17,827 nt of DNA from an uncultured Cocleimonas sp. Its GTDB lineage: Bacteria; Pseudomonadota; Gammaproteobacteria; Thiotrichales; Thiotrichaceae. The stretch lies in the NCBI GenBank assembly GCA_937974135.1, contig CALJIH010000153.1, positions 1-17,827 on the forward strand, read 5' to 3'. Numbering within the stretch: the first letter of the stretch is position 1; each line of letters starts with the position of its first letter. A program made the position numbers and the translations under genes. The notes below the pieces were generated by a model. It saw only the letters and a program-made list of their open reading frames with translations. It searched no databases and was not told where the DNA came from. Below are positions 7,263-16,007 of the stretch, in pieces.

Positions 7263-8939
7263 ATGAGGCCTGAAAGAGTCATTCTGAACGCTAAATCTCC
7301 GCTAATAAATTCCCCAGCTTGGATGGCTTTGCTAGACCATTTTGAGCGCGTCAATCAAATTCATATGGTTGATCTTTTTGAACAAGATTCTGACCGTTTT
7401 TCTCGATATTCAATACAGTTTAATGAAATGTTATTAGACTATTCTAAGAATCGTGTCACTGATGTGACAATGCAGCTTTTGTTTGATTTAGCCAAACAAG
7501 CAAATATCGAAAAATTTCGCGATAAAATGTTTGCAGGAGAAAAAATAAATAACACGGAAGGTCGTGCAGTTTTACACACGGCTTTAAGAAATCGATCTGA
7601 TAAGCCTGTTTTTGTGGACGATGAAAATGTCATGCCATTGGTGGAAAATGAACTGGCGAAAATGCGTGAGTTTTCAGAAAAAGTTCGTAAAGGCGAATGG
7701 ATAGGCTATGCTGGTCTTCCGATCACGAATATTGTCAATATTGGTATTGGCGGATCTGACCTTGGACCTAATATGGTCTGCAGAGCGCTAGAGCCATACT
7801 CACATAAAAGTCTAAGAGTTCATTTCGTCTCAAATGTAGATGCATCGCATATCGAACAGATGTTGATACATTTACGCCCAGAAACAACACTTTTTATTAT
7901 TGCTTCCAAAACGTTTACTACTCAAGAAACGTTAACTAATGCCGAAACCGCAAAAAAGTGGTTTTTAGAAGGTGCAGGGCGAGCCACCGAAGATGATATT
8001 GCCAAACACTTTGTCGCTGTTTCTACTAATGAGGAAAAAGTAAAAGCTTTTGGTATTGATCCCAAAAATATGTTCCGGTTTTGGGATTGGGTGGGTGGAC
8101 GTTATTCACTCTGGTCTGCGGTTGGCTTATCCAGTGCTATTTATGTCGGTATGGATAATTTTATCGAATTGTTGGAAGGTGCACATGAAATGGATAAGCA
8201 TTTCCAAGAAGCACCATTAGAAGAAAATATGCCTGTGATTCTGGCAATGTTGGGTATTTGGTACGGTAATTTCTTTAATGCAGAATCGAGTGCAGTTTTA
8301 CCTTACGATCATAATCTACGAATGCTACCTGCGTATCTTGAACAAGCAGATATGGAGAGTAATGGTAAATCTGTTGATCGTGAAGGACGTCAAGCGACTT
8401 ACTCAACGGGTAAAATTATTTGGGGTGCAGAGGGTATCAATGGTCAGCATGCTTTCTATCAATTACTCCATCAAGGCACGCGCTTAATTCCCACGGATTT
8501 TATTGCATCCGTTCAATCTCATGGTAACCATCATAATCATAGCCAAATTCTTGCTTCTAATTTTCTAGCTCAAACTGAAGCATTAATGAAAGGTAGGGAC
8601 ATGGAGGAAACTCGTCAACAGCTTGTTGAAGCAAACATAGAATTGCACAAAGCTGAAAATAGACTTCCTCACATGATATTTGGTGGTAATCAGCCCAGTA
8701 ACTCAATTGTTATTAAAAAACTTACGCCACGTTCTCTAGGCTCTTTATTAGCCATGTATGAACATAAAATTTTTGTACAGGGCATGGTCTGGAATTTAAA
8801 TTCTTATGACCAATGGGGTGTCGAGTTAGGTAAGAAGCTCGCCCATAATATTTTGGACGAGCTGGAAAGCGGTGATGATCTATTTGATCACGATAGTTCA
8901 ACCAAAGGATTATTAGATTGGTTTAGAACCAATAGCTAA
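7263..8939 (+). CDS. pgi: Glucose-6-phosphate isomerase
   Basis: This cytoplasmic enzyme interconverts glucose-6-phosphate and fructose-6-phosphate in glycolysis and gluconeogenesis. The 558 residues compare with 549 in E. coli. Family motifs include NIGIGGSDLGP at 159-169, the phosphate-binding SKTFTTQET at 215-223, and the signature DWVGGRYSLWSAVG at 275-288. With the small offset from E. coli, catalytic Glu, His and Lys fall at E365 (ADMESNGKS), H396 (NGQHAF) and K524 (ELGKKLA). The C-terminus LLDWFRTN is typical. It follows the GGDEF-EAL gene by 217 AT-rich bases with no obvious operator, so it probably has its own promoter. It is convergent with metG. Confidence 0.98.
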   Translation: MRPERVILNAKSPLINSPAWMALLDHFERVNQIHMVDLFEQDSDRFSRYSIQFNEMLLDYSKNRVTDVTMQLLFDLAKQANIEKFRDKMFAGEKINNTEGRAVLHTALRNRSDKPVFVDDENVMPLVENELAKMREFSEKVRKGEWIGYAGLPITNIVNIGIGGSDLGPNMVCRALEPYSHKSLRVHFVSNVDASHIEQMLIHLRPETTLFIIASKTFTTQETLTNAETAKKWFLEGAGRATEDDIAKHFVAVSTNEEKVKAFGIDPKNMFRFWDWVGGRYSLWSAVGLSSAIYVGMDNFIELLEGAHEMDKHFQEAPLEENMPVILAMLGIWYGNFFNAESSAVLPYDHNLRMLPAYLEQADMESNGKSVDREGRQATYSTGKIIWGAEGINGQHAFYQLLHQGTRLIPTDFIASVQSHGNHHNHSQILASNFLAQTEALMKGRDMEETRQQLVEANIELHKAENRLPHMIFGGNQPSNSIVIKKLTPRSLGSLLAMYEHKIFVQGMVWNLNSYDQWGVELGKKLAHNILDELESGDDLFDHDSSTKGLLDWFRTNS

Positions 8940-8977
8940 TTCATTACTAAACAAGCATCTGTATTGCGAAACCGCCC

Positions 8978-8996
8978 AAAAGTAGGGGGTGTACTT
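8978..8996 (+). repeat. Dispersed G-rich motif, copy 2
   Basis: AAAAGTAG with a run of five G, then TGTACTT. It lies in the 90-base gap between the convergent pgi and metG genes, 38 bases after the pgi stop. The G-run is the shortest of the uninterrupted copies and the right arm has diverged. Confidence 0.65.
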
Positions 8997-9029
8997 CCAC
9001 ATGTTCTGTATCCTCTTTTAATCCTTAGT

Positions 9030-11108
9030 TTACTTAACTCTCATGCCTGGAATAGCACCATCATCCGGGTTCAGAACGTAGATATCCTTTCCTCCAGGCC
9101 CTGCTGCTAAAACCATGCCCTCTGACATCCCAAAACGCATTTTGCGTGGTGCAAGGTTTGCAACCATCACCGTCATTTTACCAATTAATTCTTCAGGTTC
9201 GTAAGCTGACTTAATTCCAGCAAAGACATTTCTTTGGCCTTTTAAATCACCCAGGTCTAATGTTAGTTGTAGTAGCTTGTCTGCACCTTCGACATGTTCT
9301 GCGTTTAAAATTTTAACAATACGCAGGTCAATTTTGGCAAAATCATCGAACTCAATGGTGGGGGCTATAGGATCCTTGTCCTCGTTTTCAATTTCTTTGT
9401 GATCGTTGTTTTGTAACGCAGCAGCTTCTGCAAGTAGTAATTTATTTGCTGCTAACATGCCATCGACTTTATCCTCTTCAATACGCGTCATTAATGGTTT
9501 GAATTTAATGATTTCAGAATCAAAAAGGGGTTCTTTAACAGAATTCCAATGCAGTTCACCCGCATTTAGAAAGGCTTCAGATTTGACTGCTAATTCTGGT
9601 AATACAGGTTTCAAGAAGGTGATGATTGCTCGGAACATATTGATTCCTTGTGAGCATATATCTTGAACTTCTTGCTGCTTACTGTCGTCTTTGGCTAAAA
9701 CCCATGGTTGTTTTTCATCAACGTATTGATTGGCTAAATCCGCTAGTGCCATCGTCTCACGCATTGCTTTGCTATAACGACGGCTTTCATAGGCTTCAGC
9801 AATTGAATCACTGGCATCGATAAATTTGTTATAGAGAGCTTCATCAGCAAGATTACTTGATAATTTTCCGTCAAACTTTTTTGTTATAAAGCCTGCACAA
9901 CGTGAAGCAATATTCACAACCTTACCTACCAAGTCACTATTTACGCGTTGTTGGAAGTCGCTAAGATTTAGGTCAATATCATCAACGGTATTACTGAGTT
10001 TAGCGGCGTAATAATAGCGTAGCGGTTCCGCAGGTAAATGATCTAGAAAAACACGAGCTTGGATGAAAGTACCGCGTGACTTTGACATTTTTTGGCCATT
10101 GACATTTAAAAACCCATGACAAAAAACACCAGTTGGCACTCTCATATCTGCAGACTTTAGCACTGCAGGCCAAAACAAAGTGTGAAAATAAGCAATGTCT
10201 TTGCCTATAAAATGATAAAGCTCCGTTTTGTTATTTTCACCATTTTCATCTGTCATCCAGTAATCATCAAAATTTATGTCGATATCCGGACGTTCGCAGT
10301 AGTTTTTGAATGAAGCGATATAACCAATAGGGGCGTCTAGCCAAACATAAAAGTATTTATCTTCAGTGTCTGGAATTTTAAAGCCCCAGTAGGGTGCATC
10401 GCGAGAAATATCCCAATCATTCAGGCCATCTTCTAGCCATTCATTCATTTTATTAGCGATTTCTTTTTGCACCGAACCGCTATTAACCCAAGTTTTTAGA
10501 AAATCTGCATAATCACTGACTTTAAAGAAGTAATGTTCGCTATCTTTTTCAATGGGTGTTGCCCCTGTGATTACTGAATAGGGATTTTTAACTTCAGTAG
10601 TCGAATAAGTCGCTCCACAAGATTCGCAATTATCTCCGTATTGATCAGGAGTACCACAATTCGGACATTCGCCTTTTATAAAACGATCAGGTAAAAACAT
10701 ATTTGCTTCAGGGTCAAATGCCTGCTTTATCGTTTTAGTTGCTATATTTCCTTTAGCTTTTGCTGCTAGGTAAATCTGCTCAGAAAAATGTTTGTTCTCA
10801 TCGGAGTGTGTGGTGTGAAAATTATCATAAGAGATCATAAAATCATCGAAATCTCTTTGATGCTCCGCTTTCATTTTATCAATCAATTCTTGTGGTTCGA
10901 TTCCCTCTTGTTGAGCACGTAACATGATAGGTGTTCCATGCGCATCATCAGCCCAAGCGAAGATGCAACTGTTGCCACGCAAGCGCTGGAAACGTGCCCA
11001 GATATCTGTTTGAATATATTCCACCATATGACCTAAATGGATTGGACCATTGGCGTAGGGAAGGGCACTTGTGATTAGTATTTTACGTGGTTTAACAGCC
11101 TGATTCAT
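9030..11108 (-). CDS. metG: Methionyl-tRNA synthetase
   Basis: This class I synthetase charges tRNA-Met and initiator tRNA. The 692-residue product has the HIGH-type motif HLGH at 24-27 in ALPYANGPIHLGH, and a zinc knuckle with Cys at 148, 151, 161 and 164 (CPNC and CESC). It has the KMSKS loop at 340-344, followed by an anticodon-binding helical domain. The C-terminal domain (about 590-692) is the tRNA-binding OB-fold, reading FAKIDLRIVKILNAEHVEGA, with APRKMRFGMSEGM near the end. This is the long dimeric form, like the E. coli enzyme. A GAG a few bases before the ATG serves as a weak ribosome-binding site. It is divergent from the Rieske-like gene across 188 AT-rich bases and convergent with pgi. 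Confidence 0.98.
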   Translation of the reverse strand: MNQAVKPRKILITSALPYANGPIHLGHMVEYIQTDIWARFQRLRGNSCIFAWADDAHGTPIMLRAQQEGIEPQELIDKMKAEHQRDFDDFMISYDNFHTTHSDENKHFSEQIYLAAKAKGNIATKTIKQAFDPEANMFLPDRFIKGECPNCGTPDQYGDNCESCGATYSTTEVKNPYSVITGATPIEKDSEHYFFKVSDYADFLKTWVNSGSVQKEIANKMNEWLEDGLNDWDISRDAPYWGFKIPDTEDKYFYVWLDAPIGYIASFKNYCERPDIDINFDDYWMTDENGENNKTELYHFIGKDIAYFHTLFWPAVLKSADMRVPTGVFCHGFLNVNGQKMSKSRGTFIQARVFLDHLPAEPLRYYYAAKLSNTVDDIDLNLSDFQQRVNSDLVGKVVNIASRCAGFITKKFDGKLSSNLADEALYNKFIDASDSIAEAYESRRYSKAMRETMALADLANQYVDEKQPWVLAKDDSKQQEVQDICSQGINMFRAIITFLKPVLPELAVKSEAFLNAGELHWNSVKEPLFDSEIIKFKPLMTRIEEDKVDGMLAANKLLLAEAAALQNNDHKEIENEDKDPIAPTIEFDDFAKIDLRIVKILNAEHVEGADKLLQLTLDLGDLKGQRNVFAGIKSAYEPEELIGKMTVMVANLAPRKMRFGMSEGMVLAAGPGGKDIYVLNPDDGAIPGMRVK

Positions 11109-11296
11109 AAACTCAATGTCGAAACGAATAAAGAAAGCTAAATTAACAGACTGTGACTTGAATCGCTAGTAAGTATTTATTCTGTCAATAGCTAATGAAG
11201 TAAATGTTCTCGATAAATACAAGGGTTATATAAAATACTTAAAAATGCTTTAAAGTACGTTTGTTTTAAACCTATAAATATATTTCTCATACTTGT

Positions 11297-11818
11297 ATGC
11301 AAAATCGTCGTTTATATTTTTCAGCTATTATCAAACTATTAATTTTATCAGGATTATTATTCTTAGCTGTGGTGTTTATTAATTCATTATTTACTGATGA
11401 TGATAGTTATAAAGTTAGAGAAGATCATGAAGTTAAAATATCAATAATTAGCATTTCAGGAATGTTTAAAGGACAAATTTTAAAAACACGATGGAATAAT
11501 AAAGAAGTGGCGGTGCTTTTTAGACAATTTCCAGAAAGATTAAAGACTACAGATTTAAAAGCAGAAAATTTACCTCCTTCTTTGGATATTGTTACGCGCT
11601 CAAAAACAGTGGAATATTTTGTTTATTTAAACATCGGTGATTCAAATAACTGCCCTTTGTTTTACAGTGCTGGTGAATTTAAAGATGTCTGTAGTGCAAA
11701 TAAATTCGATGAAGCAGGACGACCTTTAAATGGCATTTCAAGCAACTTTAAAATAAAAATACCACCACACTATTTTGAGAATCAGAATTTAGTGATTGGT
11801 AAATGGAGATCTGAATAA
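11297..11818 (+). CDS. Degenerate Rieske-like protein lacking the [2Fe-2S] ligands
   Basis: The 173 residues have one membrane helix (about 11-31) preceded by a twin arginine (NRRLYF). A region follows (VKISIISISGMFKGQILKTR, then WNNKEVAVLFRQFPERL) that reads like the PetA stretch normally of the type VDISKLEPGQ, W.GKPV.I..R. The C-terminal part (KFDEAGRPLNG, then IPPHYFENQNLVIG) matches the end of the bc1 Rieske fold. The cluster-binding boxes are lost: the expected C-T-H-L-G-C reads Y110-L-N112-I-G, and C-P-C-H-G-S reads D130-V-C132-S133-A-N. Only the two structural disulphide cysteines, C119 and C132, seem to remain. I infer a Rieske paralogue that cannot bind the cluster in the usual way. 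No cytochrome b or c1 gene is nearby. Its function is unknown. No Shine-Dalgarno sequence is evident. Confidence 0.72.
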   Translation: MQNRRLYFSAIIKLLILSGLLFLAVVFINSLFTDDDSYKVREDHEVKISIISISGMFKGQILKTRWNNKEVAVLFRQFPERLKTTDLKAENLPPSLDIVTRSKTVEYFVYLNIGDSNNCPLFYSAGEFKDVCSANKFDEAGRPLNGISSNFKIKIPPHYFENQNLVIGKWRSE

Positions 11819-11826
11819 AAAAATAT

Positions 11827-11847
11827 AAAAGACACCCCTCTACTTTT
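11827..11847 (-). repeat. Dispersed G-rich motif, copy 3 (inverted)
   Basis: On the minus strand this reads AAAAGTAGAGGGGTGTCTTT plus one T, with AAAAG and CTTTT as inverted ends. The G-run is interrupted by one A. It starts nine bases after the stop of the Rieske-like gene. Confidence 0.7.
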
Positions 11848-11935
11848 GAGGGTATTAGGACAAGTAATTTCAAACACTTATTAAATTATTGTCTAAATAT
11901 AGTTTATAAAAAAGTATTTAATATATAAAAATCCA

Positions 11936-11961
11936 TTGCATACCGACCGGTATGTATGCAA
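11936..11961. promoter_or_regulatory. Palindromic operator in front of the TetR/RND cluster
   Basis: CATACCG-AC-CGGTATG at 11939-11954 is a perfect inverted repeat with 7-bp arms. It is nested with an outer 8-bp repeat, TTGCATAC (11936-11943) and GTATGCAA (11954-11961). It lies directly upstream of the TetR gene and resembles operators of TetR-family repressors. Autoregulation of the whole cluster is inferred. An AT-rich stretch with -10-like boxes lies just upstream (11900-11930). Confidence 0.75.
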
Positions 11962-12020
11962 TTATCCTAGCTATGGTTAATTTAACATACATCGATAAAG
12001 TCTCCACAAGGTTATGGTAT

Positions 12021-12683
12021 TTGTGGCATTCAAATACATGTTGCCCACTTAAAAAAGATGAAAATCAAGAGAGTCAGGAATTTGATAAAAGCCAAGAAAC
12101 TCGAAATGAAATTTTAATTTCAGCTTTTAACGAAATCTATAAAAGTGGTTTTCAGGCGGCTAGCTTGAGTCGTATTTTAAAGAATACGGGTATTACCAAA
12201 GGTGCTTTGTATCATCATTTCTCTAACAAACAAGAACTGGGTTATTCGGTTTTAGATGAGGTGATAAGAGGGACTATACGTGAAATTTGGATGGAACCCT
12301 TAAAAAAGACTGATGATCCTCTTACAGTGCTGAAAGAAATACTTATAGATTCGGGAAAAGAAATGACGCATGAAGATGTGAGACTGGGTTGTCCTCTTAA
12401 TAATTTAGCTCAAGAAATGTCGCCAATTGATACTGGATTTAGGGATCGAATCTCGGATATTTATAAAGAATGGCAACTCACTATAGAAGCCGCTTGCGAT
12501 CGTGGTAAAGAGGCAGGAAATGTCATTCAATCGATCGATTCAAAAGAGGTCTCTTTGTTATTCATTGCTTCTCTACAAGGTTGTATGGGATTTGCTAAAA
12601 GTGTGCAAGATATTGATACATTAATGAGTTGTGGCCAAGGTTTAATTGATCGACTAGAATCGCTGCGACCTAAATTAATTTAA
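12021..12683 (+). CDS. TetR/AcrR-family transcriptional regulator
   Basis: The N-terminal DNA-binding domain is clear: ETRNEILISAFNEIYKSGF, then the helix-turn-helix LSRILKNTGITKGALYHHF and the usual SNKQELGYSVLDE. The ligand-binding half contains RLGCPLNNLAQEMSP, a pattern seen in LmrA/YxaF-type regulators. The start is uncertain. The frame opens with ATG at 11952, but that codon lies inside the palindromic operator and has no Shine-Dalgarno sequence. I chose the TTG at 12021, which has AAGG nine bases upstream and gives 220 residues; it is the last standard start before the domain. The stop is 18 bases before the RND gene, so the two are probably co-transcribed. The likely role is to repress its own operon until a hydrophobic ligand binds. 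Confidence 0.9.
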   Translation: MWHSNTCCPLKKDENQESQEFDKSQETRNEILISAFNEIYKSGFQAASLSRILKNTGITKGALYHHFSNKQELGYSVLDEVIRGTIREIWMEPLKKTDDPLTVLKEILIDSGKEMTHEDVRLGCPLNNLAQEMSPIDTGFRDRISDIYKEWQLTIEAACDRGKEAGNVIQSIDSKEVSLLFIASLQGCMGFAKSVQDIDTLMSCGQGLIDRLESLRPKLI

Positions 12684-12701
12684 TAAAAATAGGCATAATA
12701 A

Positions 12702-15053
12702 ATGTTAAATAGTTACATAATTAAATATGCACAAAAAGTAACCGAACTAAAGTGGCTTGTTGCTATTCTAGCCATTGTCCTAGTGTTATTTTCAGCGATG
12801 GGTGCTAAGAATTTAGCTTTTAATAATGATTATCGGATCTTCTTTCCAGATGATGATAAAAGGCTACAAGCCTTTGAGAATCTGCAAAATACCTATACCA
12901 AAAATGACAATGTGTTATTCGTTATAGAACCTAAAGATGGCGTGGTATTCAAACCAGATACCCTGGCAGCAATCGAAGACTTAACTGAACGTGCCTGGCA
13001 AACACCGTATTCGATGCGAGTTGATTCCTTGTCTAACTATCAACACAGTGAATCGGTAGAAGATGATATGTCTGTGGGTGATTTGTACGAAGACGGCAAA
13101 TCATTAAGCGCTGATGAAATCGCTAGAATCAAAAAAATAGCGTTAGCAGAACCACAATTGATCCACAGAATTATCTCTGAAAAAGCGCATGTTACGACGC
13201 TCAATATCACTATGGAATTCCCACTTCAGGTTGAGAATGAACAGGGTGAGATGGTCGCCGCTGACCCAACTAAACAGGGAATGGACGTTGTCTCATCGGT
13301 GCGTGCTTTAGAAGCGTACACAAAAGCAACTTATCCTGATTTAAATGTCTATTTGTCAGGTATTGTAATGATGAATAATGCATTTGGTGAAGCCACAATT
13401 TACGATATGTCGCACCTGTTACCCATAGCCATTTTGTTGATTTTAATAACTGTATTTTTGTTATTAAGAAGTGTTGTCGGAACCATCATTACCTTTTTTG
13501 TCATCCTGTTTTCAGTGATGACCGCCTTTGGCTTAGCGGGTTGGTTAGGTATCGAAGTATCTTCTCCGGTAATGTCCGCACCAATCATTATTCTTACCCT
13601 AGCGGTGGCAGATTGTGTTCATATACTCTCCACGTGGTTGGCTGAAATTCGCAATGGAGCCGATAAACATACAGCGATGAAAGAAAGCATGCGCATTAAT
13701 TTTATGCCCGTATTTCTAACCTCTTTGACTACAGCGATAGGGTTTTTATCTCTCAATACCAGTGATTCTCCACCCTTTGGAGATTTAGGAAATGTCGCGG
13801 CGATTGGTGTGATGATTGCGTTTCTGTTGTCGGTCACTTTTTTACCCGCATTGGCTAGCATCCTGCCAGTAAAAGTCAAAGCACGTGAATCAAAAACATT
13901 AAACATAATGAATGGTATTGCGGAATGGGTTATTGCAAAGCAAAAGGCTTTATTAATTGGCGGTGGGTTACTTGCGATATTACTAATTGCGATCATTCCT
14001 AAAAATGAACTAAACGATATCTATGTTGAATATTTTGATGAACGTATCCAATTCAGAACGGATACTGATTTCATCGTGAATAATCTTACGGGTATTTACT
14101 ACATAGATTATTCCATTGACTCAAAAGAATCTGGAAATATCTCTGATCCAGATGTACTCGCTAAAGTAAGAAAATTTACCGATTGGTTAGAAAGTCAGCC
14201 AGAGGTGATACATGTAAACACCGTGACAGATACCTTCAAACGTTTAAATAAGAATATGCACGCCGATGATGATGGTTATTATAAATTGCCAGATTCTCGT
14301 GAATTAGCGGCACAATACTTATTGCTCTATGAAATGTCTCTACCATTTGGTTTAGATTTAAACAATCAAATCGATATTGACAAGAAAAGTACACGGATTA
14401 GTACTACGTTAAAAACTTTATCAACTAAGCAGATGCTAGAGTTTGAAGTGCGTGCTGATGCATGGATGACGCAAAACATACCTGACTTAAAAGCTGTAGG
14501 TGCAAGTCCTAGTGTTATGTTCGCGCATATTGGTATGAAGAATATTGTTTCAATGTTGTCCGGAACCACAATAGCCTTAGTGTTAATTTCATTGATATTG
14601 GTACTAGCGCTTAAATCATGGCGTTATGGTTTATTGAGTTTGATTCCTAATCTGGTTCCAGCAGGAATAGCTTTTGGTATATGGGCATTAATTGATGGCG
14701 AGATTGGATTAGGTTTGTCAGTGGTAACCGCAATGACTTTGGGAATAGTTGTTGATGATACGATTCATTTTTTGAGCAAGTATTTACGTGCGAGACGTGA
14801 GAAAGGCCTAGGTGCAGAAGATGCAGTGCGCTATGCATTTTCAACAGTTGGCATAGCTTTATGGGTGACATCTGTGGCGTTAATCATTGGCTTTCTAGTG
14901 CTTTCGACCTCCGCATTTAAATTGAATTCAGGAATGGGTTTGTTAACCGCTATTGTAATTGCTGTCGCACTGATTGTTGATTTCTTCTTACTCCCACCAA
15001 TATTGATTAAATTAGATAAATGGTTGAGTAAACGCAAAACAATAGCAACATGA
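12702..15053 (+). CDS. RND-superfamily (MMPL/COG1033-type) inner-membrane exporter
   Basis: The 783 residues show a duplicated RND architecture with about twelve membrane helices. TM1 (about 17-35) is followed by a large periplasmic loop (about 36-232), TM2-6 (about 235-390), TM7 (about 413-432), a second periplasmic loop (about 433-612), and TM8-12 (about 613-770). Proton-relay aspartates appear in the equivalent helices: D304 in LTLAVADCVHILSTW and D685-D686 in GIVVDDTIHFLSKY. The protein resembles MMPL/HpnN-type lipid exporters rather than AcrB, being shorter and with smaller loops. No membrane-fusion protein is encoded nearby. The next gene encodes a LolA-like carrier, a frequent partner of such permeases. 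The cargo is probably a lipid or other hydrophobic compound; this is inferred. Confidence 0.9.
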   Translation: MLNSYIIKYAQKVTELKWLVAILAIVLVLFSAMGAKNLAFNNDYRIFFPDDDKRLQAFENLQNTYTKNDNVLFVIEPKDGVVFKPDTLAAIEDLTERAWQTPYSMRVDSLSNYQHSESVEDDMSVGDLYEDGKSLSADEIARIKKIALAEPQLIHRIISEKAHVTTLNITMEFPLQVENEQGEMVAADPTKQGMDVVSSVRALEAYTKATYPDLNVYLSGIVMMNNAFGEATIYDMSHLLPIAILLILITVFLLLRSVVGTIITFFVILFSVMTAFGLAGWLGIEVSSPVMSAPIIILTLAVADCVHILSTWLAEIRNGADKHTAMKESMRINFMPVFLTSLTTAIGFLSLNTSDSPPFGDLGNVAAIGVMIAFLLSVTFLPALASILPVKVKARESKTLNIMNGIAEWVIAKQKALLIGGGLLAILLIAIIPKNELNDIYVEYFDERIQFRTDTDFIVNNLTGIYYIDYSIDSKESGNISDPDVLAKVRKFTDWLESQPEVIHVNTVTDTFKRLNKNMHADDDGYYKLPDSRELAAQYLLLYEMSLPFGLDLNNQIDIDKKSTRISTTLKTLSTKQMLEFEVRADAWMTQNIPDLKAVGASPSVMFAHIGMKNIVSMLSGTTIALVLISLILVLALKSWRYGLLSLIPNLVPAGIAFGIWALIDGEIGLGLSVVTAMTLGIVVDDTIHFLSKYLRARREKGLGAEDAVRYAFSTVGIALWVTSVALIIGFLVLSTSAFKLNSGMGLLTAIVIAVALIVDFFLLPPILIKLDKWLSKRKTIAT

Positions 15054-15149
15054 TGGAATGCCATTAGCCATCTATCATTTTGACAGTGTTTAATTGAACG
15101 CTTGTATAGCAAACCTGTCGAAAGAATAACTTAGAGAAAATAAGAGACT

Positions 15150-15959
15150 ATGATGAAAATGAAAACACAACTTAAATTGATTTTAAGTACCATGATTTTG
15201 AGCTCTGTAACTTTATTTGCTTCTGCGAATGCAGAAACACCGGCTGCAAAAGGTTTAAGAATTGCCCAAGAAGCAGATGCCAGTGACACGGGTTTTAATG
15301 ATTTTACCGCTAATATGGTAATGACCTTGAAAAATCGTGCGGGTAAATCGAGTCGTCGTATTATTCGTATAAAAACCTTGGAAGTCGCCAATGATGGAGA
15401 TAAATCATTGTCTTTATTTGATGAGCCAGCTGATGTAAAAGGCACTGCGATGTTGACTTTTTCACATGGTTTGAAGGCAGATGATCAATGGCTATATCTA
15501 CCTGCATTAAAGCGTGTTAAACGTATCAATTCACGCAATAAATCAGGTCCATTTATGGGCAGTGAATTCGCTTTTGAGGATATTAGTTCTCAAGAAGTAG
15601 AAAAATATAAGTATAAATATCTCCGCGAAGAGGCATGTGGTGAAGGTAATAAATGGAAATGTCATGTGATTGAACGAATCCCTGCCTATAAGTATTCTGG
15701 TTATACAAAGCAGGTTGTTTGGATAGACACGCAACATTATCGTCCAACCAAAATCATGTTTTATGATCGCAAGAATGCGCTGCTGAAAACCCTAGTGGCG
15801 ACTAATTTCTCGCAATACGCCGGTAAACATTGGCGCCCAGCAATGATGAATATGCAAAATCATCAATCGGGTAAAAGTACCATTTTGCAGTACACCAACT
15901 ACAAGTTTAAAACGGGTTTATCTACAAGAGACTTCAACAAAAAGTCGCTAGCAAGATAA
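15150..15959 (+). CDS. LolA-like outer-membrane lipoprotein-sorting family protein (periplasmic)
   Basis: The 269-residue product has a Sec signal peptide with cleavage after ANA (about residue 28). The mature part matches the LolA-like family PF17131: SLSLFDEPADVKGTAML at about 87-103, WLYLPALKRVKRI at 115-127, SGPFMGSEFAFEDIS at 133-147, then a Cys pair (C164, C172) that may form a disulphide, and WIDTQHYRPTKIMFYDR. The fold is a half-barrel that binds acyl chains in its relatives. It starts about 96 bases after the RND gene; two adjacent ATGs (15150, 15153) are possible starts. It presumably accepts cargo from the RND permease and hands it toward the outer membrane. Unlike true LolA, it is not required to bind lipoproteins; the substrate is unknown. 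Confidence 0.9.
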   Translation: MMKMKTQLKLILSTMILSSVTLFASANAETPAAKGLRIAQEADASDTGFNDFTANMVMTLKNRAGKSSRRIIRIKTLEVANDGDKSLSLFDEPADVKGTAMLTFSHGLKADDQWLYLPALKRVKRINSRNKSGPFMGSEFAFEDISSQEVEKYKYKYLREEACGEGNKWKCHVIERIPAYKYSGYTKQVVWIDTQHYRPTKIMFYDRKNALLKTLVATNFSQYAGKHWRPAMMNMQNHQSGKSTILQYTNYKFKTGLSTRDFNKKSLAR

Positions 15960-16007
15960 ATCAATTTGAATTCCACTGGATGGATAGTTTTATAAGGAAA
16001 TAATGCG

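Noticed and set aside
11173..11220. Inverted repeat GTATTTAT/ATAAATAC in the metG upstream region
   Set aside because: The arms are pure AT-type sequence 32 bases apart in AT-rich DNA; this is likely by chance and no promoter geometry supports an operator.
13400..15112. Several minus-strand frames of 60-125 codons antisense to the RND gene
   Set aside because: They follow from the codon pattern of hydrophobic helices on the other strand; none has a convincing start or family match.
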